A DNA stretch of 64,000 nucleotides from NCBI RefSeq assembly GCF_006265175.1, contig NZ_VDCQ01000060.1:1-64000 (forward strand), given 5' to 3'. Origin of the DNA: Paenibacillus hemerocallicola (GTDB taxonomy: Bacteria; Bacillota; Bacilli; Paenibacillales; NBRC-103111). Positions 45,949 through 54,663 of the stretch are shown in pieces; the stretch's first letter is position 1, and each line of letters starts with the position of its first letter. The position numbers were made by a program, and so were the translations under genes. The notes under the pieces are model-generated. The model searched no databases. It was given only the letters and a program-made list of their open reading frames with translations, and had not been told where the DNA came from.

Positions 45949-46298
45949 GACACGTCCACATCGAATTCATGCTCGCATTTCGGGCAAATGCAATGAACCT
46001 TCGGAGCTTCCACCTCATTGATCGTACGATACAGATTTTGCAAGTAAGCGAGATCGGCGGTAAACAGCCCTTCGACCGTGCGGGTGTCGATCGCACGCAG
46101 CTCGCCCAGCTTGATGACGACGCGGGCCAACAATATAATGCTGAGGTAGCCGGGGTTTTGCTGCACCCGTTGGTCGCGCATCGGCAATATTTCGTCCGCA
46201 GCCGTCGCAAGGCGCATGACGCCCCGCTTGTGAAGCGTTCCGCTATCGTCGACATATCCGCGGGGAAGCTCGAATTCGTATTCGGTTTGAAAAGCCAT
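45921..46298 (-). CDS. Tail-assembly chaperone (phage E/gp41-like, TAC family)
   Basis: 125 aa from the ATG at 46298 with AGGAGG 9 bases upstream. It starts AFQTEYEFELPRGYVDDSGT and contains MRLATAADEILPMRDQRVQQ and LLARVVIKLGELRAIDTRTV, the pattern of the E/41/14 family of tail chaperones in contractile systems. The C-terminal end holds a CxxC-type pair (HCICPKCEHEF) that may bind zinc. Tail chaperones coat the tape-measure protein during tube assembly and, in phages, are made in two forms by frameshift. Near its 3' end lies the slip site described separately. Confidence 0.82.
   Translation of the reverse strand: MAFQTEYEFELPRGYVDDSGTLHKRGVMRLATAADEILPMRDQRVQQNPGYLSIILLARVVIKLGELRAIDTRTVEGLFTADLAYLQNLYRTINEVEAPKVHCICPKCEHEFDVDVSFLDETAEA
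45942..45948 (-). promoter_or_regulatory. Candidate -1 ribosomal frameshift heptamer T TTT TTG
   Basis: On the coding strand the codons GTG TCT TTT TTG GAC contain the heptamer T TTT TTG in the exact 0-frame register (X XXY YYZ) needed for tandem slippage. The 0 frame stops at TAA (45921-45923) seven codons later; the -1 frame continues for about 75 codons as the DUF6760-like protein. A downstream GGCGGAGG (about 45,927-45,934) could act as a stimulating element. Confidence 0.75.
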
Positions 46299-46419
46299 CT
46301 CTAAAGTCCTCCTAAACATATCGCGTATGCAAAACTCGCTTCGCAACCAAGGCCATGAAAAACGGAGGCGGGAAGAGCAGGGCGTAGCCCGACGCCGCTT
46401 CCCGCTGGTCCGCAAATCG

Positions 46420-46854
46420 TTACTTCGTGCGTGTCATTCCTTCGTGAGCCAGCTCCAGGTTTTCGATCGCCACTTCGTTGCCCGAGCCGTTGAAGCCGGG
46501 CGCCGAATATTTGGAAGGCCATGCCTCGATAACTTGCCAGGTGGCTACGTCCGCGCCTTCTTCATTGATGGCGATAATCGTAACCGTTTTGCGCGTAATT
46601 TTGCCTTGAATCGATTCGGCCATCCAGTTGTACATATCCAACGAATCCGTAACGCCCCATTTGAGCGTGATATTGCCGTATTTGGCCAACCCGGGCAGCT
46701 TGCGGGGAGTGATAACCTGATTGCCCTCCCGGTATTCGATTACGGATAAACTGGCGTCGAAACCGGACACTTCGCTGAACCCGGCCTGCTGAATACCGGC
46801 CACTTCGACGCGGAATCTAAAATTGCGGTATGGATCTTTGCGTTCGCCTGCCAT
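46420..46854 (-). CDS. Tail tube protein 1 (gp19/Hcp-like)
   Basis: 144 aa. Tube-family features: PYRNFRFRVEVAGIQQAGFS, then the beta hairpin VIEYREGNQVITPRKLPGLA and KYGNITLKWGVTDSLDMYNW. Length and order (directly after the sheath gene) fit the major inner tube protein. AAAGGGG lies 6 bases before the ATG. Homologous to tube 2, but the two are clearly diverged; this one, next to the sheath, is likely the main tube subunit. Confidence 0.92.
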   Translation of the reverse strand: MAGERKDPYRNFRFRVEVAGIQQAGFSEVSGFDASLSVIEYREGNQVITPRKLPGLAKYGNITLKWGVTDSLDMYNWMAESIQGKITRKTVTIIAINEEGADVATWQVIEAWPSKYSAPGFNGSGNEVAIENLELAHEGMTRTK

Positions 46855-46897
46855 ACTATACCCCTTTCCTGAACGTTAAGAATGAAGGACGTTTTAT

Positions 46898-48646
46898 TTA
46901 TTCTTCTCTCGTTTTTTGCGTAATCCGGAAGATGACGAACTCGGCGGGCTTCACCGGAGCTACGCCGATTACGCAAATGAGGCGGCCGTTATCGATATCG
47001 TCCTGCGTCATCGTGCTCCGTCCGATATTGATATAGAACGCTTCGCCCGGACTGCTGCCCGTGAGGGCTCCGTCTCTCCATACGCGTGTCAGGAAAGCAT
47101 CGATCGTCCGCTGTACGCGGGCCCACAGCTGCTCGTCGTTCGGCTCGAAGACGACCCAGTTCGTGCCGTTGCGGATCGATTCTTCGAGGAATATGAACAG
47201 TCTTCTTACGTTGATGTACTTCCACAGCCCGTTGGAGGAGCAAGTGCGGGCGCCCCAGACGCGGATGCCTTGCCCGGCGAATTGGCGGATCAGGTTGACC
47301 CCTTGAGGATTCAGGATGTCCTGCTCGCCCTTGTTGTACTGGCAATCGAGACCTACCACGCCTCGCACGACTTCGTTCGCCGGAGCTTTATGTACGCCGC
47401 GCGTATTGTCGGAACGGGCGTAGATACCGACCATCGAGCCCGATGGCGGGATATAGATGTTGCGTTTGTCGAGCGGGTCGAATACTTGCAGCCACGGATT
47501 GTACATCGCCGCGTATTGGCTGTCGAAAATGTTGCGGTGCGTCATGACGTCCGTTACCTTCGTTTTGTCGCGCGGAATGTCAAGCACCGCGAAACGGCTG
47601 CCCAAGTTTTCGCAATGCGCTACGAGAGCCAACTGTACGTTGGGATCGGTAACGCCGGGCACGGCCATAATGCTGACGAAGTCGTTGTCGATAAACGCCT
47701 GGATGCCGGTCCGTTTACCCGGTCCCCGATCCTGGCCCATGAAATCGGATGCGGACAAGTTGGCCACGGAGCCGTCGCTGCCGCCGGAAAGTGCGATTTG
47801 GTATTTGCCTGCCGTCTCTTCCTGTCCGGAAATGACTTCGAACGGAGCTACCGCGCCGCTGCCGCCGCCGGATATGTCCTGCACCTTGACGATATTGGAG
47901 CGGGCCATCACTTTCTCGATATGGTTGGCGGCCGATACGTTCAGGGACATTCTTTCGAACGTTTCCGCCTCGTCGCCGTAGAACACGTGCATCGTAAACT
48001 CGCTGGTCGTCAACACCTTCGCAGGCAGCAGGTTTTGATCGATAACCGCTTCTCCGCCTTCGAGCGGCGTTTCCAGCTCGATAATGTTGTCCTGCGAGGA
48101 TACGATTTTATTGTACTGCTTCTCGCCGTTCGCTTCGAAAGCGACTACATCGCCAACGTTGAAACCTGCATTGTTTTTCACGCGGTATTGCTTGGATTGC
48201 TCGGCATCGCCCAATATTTCGTAAATTTGGGTTTTGGCTTTGCTCGATGGAACGACCGCGATGCGAACTTGATTTCCCCATGCTCCCGGATTTTTGGATT
48301 GAATGTTCAGGATGGAGGATTCCTTATTCGACGCGGACTGGTTGTTGGCCAGCTTGGCGTCGGATGGCGCTACGCGCATAACGAATGCACGCGCTCCGCC
48401 GTTCAGGAAGAAATGCTCGACGGCGTAGGACAAGAAACGATAGTCGCCGAAGGCGTTCTCGGACAAATAGCTGCCGAAGATGCGATGGAAATCGGCTACG
48501 CTCGTTACGAGTTGAGGAAGTCCTTCAATTTCCCCCCGTTGCGCCAAGCCGATGAATCCGGCCGTGCTTGTGCTTGCCCCTTCCAACGGAGCCGCGCCAC
48601 TGTCAAACTCTTCCACATACACGCCTGGCGATAAATATTCTGCCAT
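46898..48646 (-). CDS. Contractile tail sheath protein
   Basis: 582 aa from the ATG at 48646. The start AEYLSPGVYVEEFDSGAAPL is the classical sheath N-terminus. The C-terminal part contains KYINVRRLFIFLEESIRNGT and WVVFEPNDEQLWARVQRTID, the conserved sheath end domain. The frame is open further upstream but has no start codon in good context. Only one sheath gene is visible, whereas Afp-type systems have three. It forms the contractile outer layer around the tube. Confidence 0.95.
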   Translation of the reverse strand: MAEYLSPGVYVEEFDSGAAPLEGASTSTAGFIGLAQRGEIEGLPQLVTSVADFHRIFGSYLSENAFGDYRFLSYAVEHFFLNGGARAFVMRVAPSDAKLANNQSASNKESSILNIQSKNPGAWGNQVRIAVVPSSKAKTQIYEILGDAEQSKQYRVKNNAGFNVGDVVAFEANGEKQYNKIVSSQDNIIELETPLEGGEAVIDQNLLPAKVLTTSEFTMHVFYGDEAETFERMSLNVSAANHIEKVMARSNIVKVQDISGGGSGAVAPFEVISGQEETAGKYQIALSGGSDGSVANLSASDFMGQDRGPGKRTGIQAFIDNDFVSIMAVPGVTDPNVQLALVAHCENLGSRFAVLDIPRDKTKVTDVMTHRNIFDSQYAAMYNPWLQVFDPLDKRNIYIPPSGSMVGIYARSDNTRGVHKAPANEVVRGVVGLDCQYNKGEQDILNPQGVNLIRQFAGQGIRVWGARTCSSNGLWKYINVRRLFIFLEESIRNGTNWVVFEPNDEQLWARVQRTIDAFLTRVWRDGALTGSSPGEAFYINIGRSTMTQDDIDNGRLICVIGVAPVKPAEFVIFRITQKTREE

Positions 48647-48768
48647 TGTTTCCCGGTCATATTCGACGGCATGGGACGATTTGCATTGTCCGCCATGCCG
48701 TAAACTCGGACCAGTTCTCTCCTTTCGGCTTCGGTTTTTAGTATTCAAAATGGAAATGAGCCCGGATG

Positions 48769-49569
48769 CTAGACGGTCCATGTTCCAAGATTGACGGTTT
48801 GGCCTTCTGCTACGGTAATTTCTTGGGCCGCGATCGTTACGCCCGGCTCGCGCTCGATGCGGAGCTCGGCCTTGAACGAATTCGACTTCCCCCCCGGAAA
48901 GGCGACTGCCAGCTCGCCCCGTTCGGTCGTCTTCGTCGCGTATATGGGATACAGCAGCGATCCCCGCGAATACGAGGAAGTGAGGACGCTTTCCAGCCGA
49001 AACCGTTTCTGATGCTCGAGCACTTCGCGAATGCATACGATTTCGCGGCCTTCCTTGGAGCCTCGCCCGACCAGCAAGAAACGGTCGCCGATCTCGATTT
49101 TCCCGGTAAGGGACGCGACCGTAATCTCGTCGCTTCCTTTCACCGTTTTGTCCTCGGATATGCGCCCTTTGACGCAGTCGTCGGATAACAGGGTAGCCGT
49201 CACGCCCGCATGCCGCAAAGGGGCGCCGGAAGCTTCCGCCACGATCGCCCGCACGAGCGTATCGTTCGGCTTATACGGATAAGATGGAATCGGGATTAGA
49301 GGAATATGAATGACGCGATTGGAGGAACCGACCGAAATGTCCCTGGTCTCGCGAAAGTAATAAGTAGAGCTAATGTCCAAACGATATGTACCCGGATCCA
49401 AGTCAACGAATATGTAAGTGCCGTCCGGCTTGCCGATCGGCTTTCTCGGATATTGAACCAGTCGCACCTCCATATTGCGGTCGGAGGGCGGTCCGGAAAC
49501 GTAGCCGTCGCGCAGCGCGATTACGAGCGAAACCCGCGATTTCATGCGGACGACACGCAGTTGTTCCAT
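48769..49569 (-). CDS. eCIS-associated Ig/carboxypeptidase-regulatory-like protein (unknown role)
   Basis: 266 aa; GGGGGGAG lies just before the ATG. The N-terminal part (PIGKPDGTYIFVDLDPGTYR, then LDISSTYYF) resembles a carboxypeptidase-regulatory/Ig-like beta domain; two more beta-rich parts follow (about 95-180 and 215-266). No signal peptide or catalytic motif. Genes of this kind occur between the DUF4255 and sheath genes in eCIS loci. It may decorate the particle or cap region, which is inference from position. Confidence 0.65.
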   Translation of the reverse strand: MEQLRVVRMKSRVSLVIALRDGYVSGPPSDRNMEVRLVQYPRKPIGKPDGTYIFVDLDPGTYRLDISSTYYFRETRDISVGSSNRVIHIPLIPIPSYPYKPNDTLVRAIVAEASGAPLRHAGVTATLLSDDCVKGRISEDKTVKGSDEITVASLTGKIEIGDRFLLVGRGSKEGREIVCIREVLEHQKRFRLESVLTSSYSRGSLLYPIYATKTTERGELAVAFPGGKSNSFKAELRIEREPGVTIAAQEITVAEGQTVNLGTWTV

Positions 49570-49584
49570 ACTGACTCCCCCCAG

Positions 49585-50154
49585 CTAGCCTTGAATCGAA
49601 ACGTCGCGCTCGAGAACCCGTTTGGTCGTCTTGATACGGGTCGAATCGATCATGACCGGTCCTACTATATAGCTGACGGTAAGCCGGTAAGGGGTGTCCG
49701 CGAAGTTCCACATGTTCAGCATTCCGTCACCGGATATGCTGTCCATCACGACACGCACCTCTTCTCCATGTTCCGCCAGCGTCCCGACTACTGTCGAACC
49801 GCGGAGCACGGAGTTGTCGTAGAGCACCTGCATGGCACGTCCCAATATGCGCTGTTCGTCCAATGCGCGGGACTGCAAGTCTGCCGGAGACTGGACGGTC
49901 ATCATGTAGTGCAGGTCGACCGCCATCGGCGGATACTGGATTTCGCCCGTTCCGCGCGAAATCATCTGGGTTTTCCGGTTGTCACCGCTTTCTTTGACAT
50001 TGTACAGAAACAGGGACAAGTAAAAATCGCCCTTGTCGACCGGATTGCCAAGACCGATCAATTCGGGCTGGGGAATCGGATCGGGCGTCATCTGCTCCCT
50101 CAGCAGCTTGATCAGAGAAGCGCTAACATCGGCTATGACGGAATAATCGCCTAT
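49585..50154 (-). CDS. DUF4255 (Pvc16/Afp16-like) tube-terminator protein with apparent ATA start
   Basis: 189 aa if read from ATA at 50152-50154. The frame gives GDYSVIADVSASLIKLLREQ directly after it, matching the usual start M-A-D-Y-S-V-I-A-D-V of this family. Between the upstream TAG and this point there is no ATG, GTG or TTG; the first ATG (50091) would cut off 21 conserved residues. GGGAGAG lies 7 bases before the ATA. The rest (GDFYLSLFLYNVKE, PPMAVDLHYMMTV, RLTVSYIVGPVMID) is typical of the family, whose members cap the tube and sheath end. Alternatives are a recent ATG-to-ATA mutation or a sequencing error. Confidence 0.85.
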   Translation of the reverse strand: MGDYSVIADVSASLIKLLREQMTPDPIPQPELIGLGNPVDKGDFYLSLFLYNVKESGDNRKTQMISRGTGEIQYPPMAVDLHYMMTVQSPADLQSRALDEQRILGRAMQVLYDNSVLRGSTVVGTLAEHGEEVRVVMDSISGDGMLNMWNFADTPYRLTVSYIVGPVMIDSTRIKTTKRVLERDVSIQG

Positions 50155-50294
50155 AGGTAATCTCTCCCATCCCGCTGGTGGAATGTCGGAAAATATACGC
50201 TAGGTGCCGCCCGGCTGACATTTTCCGACTCGAGTATATTATACTGGTAATCTCCCGGACTGACTATAGGAAATATGGTATAGATTTCTATCTG

Positions 50295-52514
50295 TCAATA
50301 GTCTTCCAGGTCGTTGCGGGATATAATTTTTCCCGATTTTTGCAGCTCGTGGCGTACGGCATGCACGATGTGGCGCATGTTTATTTTTTCTCCCTTTTCC
50401 GCCGCGAGAAATGCCGCGGAAAGGACCACGTTCTTAATATTTCCGCCGGCGATCTCGTATTTTTGGGCCAGCCATTTGAAGTCCAGCTCGTCGGATAACG
50501 GCGTTTCCTTGGGGAAGGTAGCCTGCCAAATTTTCTCCCGGTATTCCGCATCGGGAAACGGAAATTTGATCACGTAATTGATCCTGCGCAAAAACGCCTC
50601 GTCGATATTGTTCAGCAAATTCGTCGCCAGAACGGATATCCCTTCGTACTCCTCCATCTTCTGCAGCAAGTAGGCGGTCTCGATGTTGGCATATTTATCG
50701 TGGGCGTCCTTCACCTCCGACCGTTTGCCGAATAAGGCGTCCGTCTCGTCGAAAAACAGGATCGCGCCGCTTTTTTGCGCCTCGCGAAATATCTCGTGCA
50801 GGTTTTTTTCCGTTTCCCCGATATATTTGCTGATCACCTGCGACAGGTCGATCTTGTACAGCTCCATGCGCAGCTCCTTGGCCACGACCTGCGCGGACAT
50901 CGTCTTCCCCGTGCCGGGCGGTCCCGCGTACAGCATCGATAGCCCTTTGCCGTAAGCGAGCTTTCGCTCGAATCCCCACTCCCCGTACACGAGCGCCCGG
51001 TACTTGATCTGGTTGCAGGCATTCCTCAACAGATCCTTCTGCTCATCGGGCAGCACGATGTCGTCCCATGTATAGCGGGGCTCGATCCGGACAGCCTTTC
51101 GCTCCAGCCTATGCCGGATTTGACGGTAACATGCCTGTTCGAGCACGTCTAGGATCGCTTTGCTCTCCCAGACGGCCAAAACCGCCGCATCGTCGATGGC
51201 TCCGCGGATTTGCCCCGGCGTGAAGCGGAATTTGGCGGCCATTCCGGACCAGCCCCCGCCGGCCGTTAGCTCCGCCGTCTCGCCGAGGACGCGCCAAAGC
51301 GATTGTCGCTCCCGTTCGTCGGGGACGGGCAGCTCCTTCTCCAGCCAAACTCTTTTGCGGGAATGCCATTCGAGCCGGATCTTTGTCTCGGACAGCAAAA
51401 AGAGCGGCAGCCGGAATTCGTCCAGCATGTCCTGAAACGTTCGCAGACGTTCCACAGCCCCTTTGTCGGGCTCTTCCGGATACAGCAGCTCCGTATGCGT
51501 AAAGGCTAGTGCCGTCTGGTGAAGCATCGCCTCCCGCAAAACCCGCGAGAGCGTCTCCCCGAAACGGTCGGAATCGGCCGCGATCAGGCGCAGGTCGGCG
51601 AACAGCAGGCTTTTGCCCCAATTCGCGCATAAATGCCGCAGATGCAGCTTTTTGCCGGATCCGGACAAGCCGTATAGATGAACTCCGACCGCCGCCTCGC
51701 CCTCTCTTCGCGATTTGCCCATAATCGAAACGAACGAGGCCAACTGCTCCTGCACTTCTTCATGAACGAGCAGCTTCTCTAACGGGCCGTCCGGATAATG
51801 AATCGATACGGTCGACTGAAGGGCTTGGTCCAACGAACCGGTATCGAGCAGAAACGTCGCCATTCTGCGGTCAAGGGAAAGAGGCTTGGCCAGAAGCGTT
51901 CGGCCGAACGGCTCGCCGTCCTCCTTCGCCAGCATATAGCGGGCCAGCTTCCCATCCGGTACGAAGGAGAGGCGCGCCGCCCTCATATCGTCGGCCGAAC
52001 GGCATACCAATTGAAGCGCCAGCCCTACATTCGGCAGTCGCACTGTCAAATCGTCGGCCAAAAATCCGAACATCCGCTCGTATTTGCGATCCAGCTCGAC
52101 GGCCAAGCACAGCATGACCACCTGCTGCTCCACTTCGCTTAAAGCAAAAACGGAGCTTATGTAAACAGTAGGAAGAAAGACGTGCCGTTCGGCGCTTGCC
52201 GCCTTGCGGGCCGCTATTTCGTCCTGCAGCCTGCGTATTTCCGCAGCCGTGAAGGCCAGCTCGCCGTCATCGCCGTCTTCCTCCTCTTCTTCATTCCAAT
52301 CTCCGACCATCCGCATGAACTCGTCTTCCGACACATACATGCCCCGGAACGCGTCCGCCTGCGGGTCCGGCGCCGACATTCTGCGGCGAACGAACATCAG
52401 CCTCAGCTTCAGGTCCAGCAGGCGAAGCTCGTCGGCGTAATGCTCCCATACGCGCGAATAGCCTTCCTCGACGGGCGTACCCTCCGGGACATCTTGAATT
52501 AAAGGATTGCGCAA
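50295..52514 (-). CDS. eCIS AAA+ ATPase (Afp15-like)
   Basis: 739 aa from a TTG at 52514 with GAGGGGG 9 bases upstream. The C-terminal AAA module has Walker A GPPGTGKT (about 527-534), Walker B ILFFDETDALFG (about 582-593) and the sensor/arginine-finger region LATNLLNNIDEAFLRRINYV. The N-terminal half is a winged/helical region with a second, degenerate ATPase-like part (YGLSGSGKKLHLRHL, about 285-300), whose Walker A ends in GKK instead of GKT/S. This ATPase is the eCIS core marker, probably needed for particle assembly. It is the first gene of the core operon. Confidence 0.93.
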   Translation of the reverse strand: MRNPLIQDVPEGTPVEEGYSRVWEHYADELRLLDLKLRLMFVRRRMSAPDPQADAFRGMYVSEDEFMRMVGDWNEEEEEDGDDGELAFTAAEIRRLQDEIAARKAASAERHVFLPTVYISSVFALSEVEQQVVMLCLAVELDRKYERMFGFLADDLTVRLPNVGLALQLVCRSADDMRAARLSFVPDGKLARYMLAKEDGEPFGRTLLAKPLSLDRRMATFLLDTGSLDQALQSTVSIHYPDGPLEKLLVHEEVQEQLASFVSIMGKSRREGEAAVGVHLYGLSGSGKKLHLRHLCANWGKSLLFADLRLIAADSDRFGETLSRVLREAMLHQTALAFTHTELLYPEEPDKGAVERLRTFQDMLDEFRLPLFLLSETKIRLEWHSRKRVWLEKELPVPDERERQSLWRVLGETAELTAGGGWSGMAAKFRFTPGQIRGAIDDAAVLAVWESKAILDVLEQACYRQIRHRLERKAVRIEPRYTWDDIVLPDEQKDLLRNACNQIKYRALVYGEWGFERKLAYGKGLSMLYAGPPGTGKTMSAQVVAKELRMELYKIDLSQVISKYIGETEKNLHEIFREAQKSGAILFFDETDALFGKRSEVKDAHDKYANIETAYLLQKMEEYEGISVLATNLLNNIDEAFLRRINYVIKFPFPDAEYREKIWQATFPKETPLSDELDFKWLAQKYEIAGGNIKNVVLSAAFLAAEKGEKINMRHIVHAVRHELQKSGKIISRNDLEDY

Positions 52515-52688
52515 GCGTCCACACCCCCTCTCTCTTCTATCAGTTTAATCGAGAATCCGGGTCGTTGTGAAGCCGCATCCATCACAACTTTTTATCGAGG
52601 CGACAACAACCTCTTATCGGGTATATCCGATATTACATGATATGATGACGATGGAACGCAGAATAACAGTTAGGAAGTGCCTTCGGTC
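52515..52688. promoter_or_regulatory. Divergent promoter region between the eCIS operon and the MFS gene
   Basis: About 170 bases between two divergent starts. It contains an inverted repeat GTTGTGA (52564-52570) and TCACAAC (52582-52588), separated by 11 bases, and a small palindrome ATATC-C-GATAT near 52,622-52,632. A TATGAT (52640-52645) is a possible -10 element toward the MFS gene. Exact promoters are uncertain. Confidence 0.4.
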
Positions 52689-53921
52689 GTGACTTACTCC
52701 TGGAAACGCAACTTGTTCATTCTATGGCTGGGCTGTTTTCTGGTCAGCATGGCGTATTCGGTATCGATTCCGTTCATGCCTATTTTTCTTCAAGAGGATT
52801 TGGGCGTAACCGATCACCTCGAGACTTGGACCGGCGGCGTCTTCGCCATTACGTTTCTGGCCAGCTCCCTGATCGCTCCGTTCTGGGGCTCCATGGCCGA
52901 CAAATACGGCAGGAAACCGATGATGCTGCGGGCGGGCATATGCTTGTCGGCCTCTTATTTCATGTATTTTATCGTAGACGATCCTTATATGCTTCTGATC
53001 GCCAGAGTGGTGGAGGGCTTGCTCGCGGGTTATATTCCGTCGGCTATCGCGATGATCGCCACCAATACGCCGGAGAAGCAGGTCGGATACGCGCTGGGCA
53101 TCATTTCGACCGCCTCGGCGGCGGCAGCCATTATCGGACCGCTGGCAGGCGGAGTCATCAGCCACATCATCGGCACCCGCGAGACCTTTTTCGCCGCTGG
53201 AGTCATGGTGTTCATCGCTTTTCTGATCGCTCTGATCTGGGTCAAGGAGCCTTCCTTCGTGAAGCCGGAAGGCAAACGCTCCTCGGTCATCAGCGACCTG
53301 AGGGAAGCGGCGCGGAACCGCCGGCTCATGATCGCCATCGCCATCGTGTTCGTTACGACGACCTCGGTCATGATCGCCGAGCCGCTGCTTACGATCTACG
53401 TGCTGCAGCTCGGCTCCAGCGCTTCCTCGGCTTCGCTGCATGCCGGCATTATTTTCTCGGCGGTCGGCGTCGCCACGCTGCTGGCCGCTCCCCGCTGGGG
53501 CAGGCTCGGCATGCGGATCGGTTATGAGAAAGTGCTGTTCATCGGACTCTTGGGCGGCGCGATCGGCAATGTGCTCCAGGTCGCGTTTCACAATCTGCTC
53601 GGCTTCGGTACGCTGCGGTTCGGGTACGGCTTGTTTTTCGCGGCCGTATTCCCGGCGCTCAATGCGATTATTGCCCAGAATACGGACCACGCCTTCCGCA
53701 GCCGGGCGTTCAGCCTGAACCAGTCGGCCAATGCGATGGGGCTCATGGCTGGCCCTCTGCTCGGCGGCCTGCTCGGCAGCCAGCTTCCGATCCCCGCCGT
53801 CTTCGTGCTGACCGGCGTGTTTCTGTTCGGCGTGGCCATGATCGTACGCCTGCCCCGCTTCTCCGTCTCGGCTCCGGTTGCGGATACCGGCGTCGGTGCG
53901 TCGAAGGAGCTGCAGCAGTAG
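52689..53921 (+). CDS. MFS drug/proton antiporter-like transporter
   Basis: 410 aa from a GTG at 52689, 11 bases after TTAGGAAG; a GTG at 52677 would be too near the site. Twelve membrane segments; motif A of the MFS is present between segments 2 and 3 (SMADKYGRKPMMLRAG), and the second-half copy reads RLGMRIGYEK. The profile fits the DHA1 multidrug efflux group. It diverges from the eCIS operon and seems unrelated in function. A terminator follows at 53938. Confidence 0.9.
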   Translation: MTYSWKRNLFILWLGCFLVSMAYSVSIPFMPIFLQEDLGVTDHLETWTGGVFAITFLASSLIAPFWGSMADKYGRKPMMLRAGICLSASYFMYFIVDDPYMLLIARVVEGLLAGYIPSAIAMIATNTPEKQVGYALGIISTASAAAAIIGPLAGGVISHIIGTRETFFAAGVMVFIAFLIALIWVKEPSFVKPEGKRSSVISDLREAARNRRLMIAIAIVFVTTTSVMIAEPLLTIYVLQLGSSASSASLHAGIIFSAVGVATLLAAPRWGRLGMRIGYEKVLFIGLLGGAIGNVLQVAFHNLLGFGTLRFGYGLFFAAVFPALNAIIAQNTDHAFRSRAFSLNQSANAMGLMAGPLLGGLLGSQLPIPAVFVLTGVFLFGVAMIVRLPRFSVSAPVADTGVGASKELQQ

Positions 53922-53937
53922 AAGGCGGGTAAAAGAA

Positions 53938-53979
53938 GGCTGCCGATCGTTGTTGATCGGCAGCCTGTTTGTTGTTTTC
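53938..53979 (+). terminator. Rho-independent terminator after the MFS gene
   Basis: GGCTGCCGATC (53938-53948) pairs with GATCGGCAGCC (53955-53965) around GTTGTT and is followed by TGTTTGTTGTTTT. It lies 17 bases after the stop codon. Confidence 0.9.
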
Positions 53980-54059
53980 GGGAAGGTTACAAACGGGTAA
54001 TGCGGGATGGAAACGAGGCACATATTTCTCCAACTCGTCTTCCGCAGTCACCAATTATA

Positions 54060-54623
54060 CTATGTTCTTCTGGTAGAGGCTCGTCCCTCTACTGGCGATA
54101 AAAGATTGATATACACACTACCGTCGGCGATTAAAGGTTTGAATGTGGCCAATCCTTGCAAGCCTCTGCCGCTACCGGTTGCATTTCCGATCGAGTCGAA
54201 CTCGGCGCCATGACATGGACAACGGTAACCTATAGGATCTATTGCGCCTCGCTCCTTATCGGAAGTCGGTTCTACCGTACACCCCAAGTGTGTGCATATA
54301 GGGGACAATATGAGCAGCTGACCGTTTGTATCGTTAGTTATATATACGAAGCCTTTTATCGATTTCGCGACCCAAGCGTCTTGAATCGTCGCCTCGTACT
54401 CGACCTTCTCGATACCCGCAATGGCTGATAGCCGTTCAAGCTTGCCGAGCTCGATGATGTTGCCCGGGCGCTCCTTGGGTGTCGCCCGTTTTCTCCGCTG
54501 GGTCTCTCCATAGTAAAACAACCCCGTACTCCCGGCCAAAATCCCCGTTATCCCCAGTCCCAATTTGCCGGATATGCCGAGAAAGCTCCTTCTGCCAATC
54601 TTTTTGGGTAAACGTCCATTCAT
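54060..54623 (-). CDS. Rieske 2Fe-2S protein with Tat-type N-terminus
   Basis: 187 aa from the ATG at 54623 with GGGAGG 8 bases upstream. A twin-arginine motif (RRSFLG, residues 11-16) precedes a hydrophobic segment (about 20-36), so it is probably folded inside and anchored outside. The cluster ligands are complete: C110-T-H112-L-G-C115 and C135-P-C137-H138, with the disulfide cysteines 115 and 137. It resembles QcrA-type subunits of the cytochrome bc complex, but no cytochrome b or c gene is beside it. Its partner is unknown; it could be an oxygenase-like or stand-alone Rieske protein. Confidence 0.9.
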   Translation of the reverse strand: MNGRLPKKIGRRSFLGISGKLGLGITGILAGSTGLFYYGETQRRKRATPKERPGNIIELGKLERLSAIAGIEKVEYEATIQDAWVAKSIKGFVYITNDTNGQLLILSPICTHLGCTVEPTSDKERGAIDPIGYRCPCHGAEFDSIGNATGSGRGLQGLATFKPLIADGSVYINLLSPVEGRASTRRT

Positions 54624-54663
54624 AGCCGTCACCTCCCGTAAATTACGGTGAAGAGGCGTAACT

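Noticed and set aside
48505-48696. 63-codon frame overlapping the sheath start
   Set aside because: Overlaps the conserved sheath N-terminus in another frame; no family similarity.
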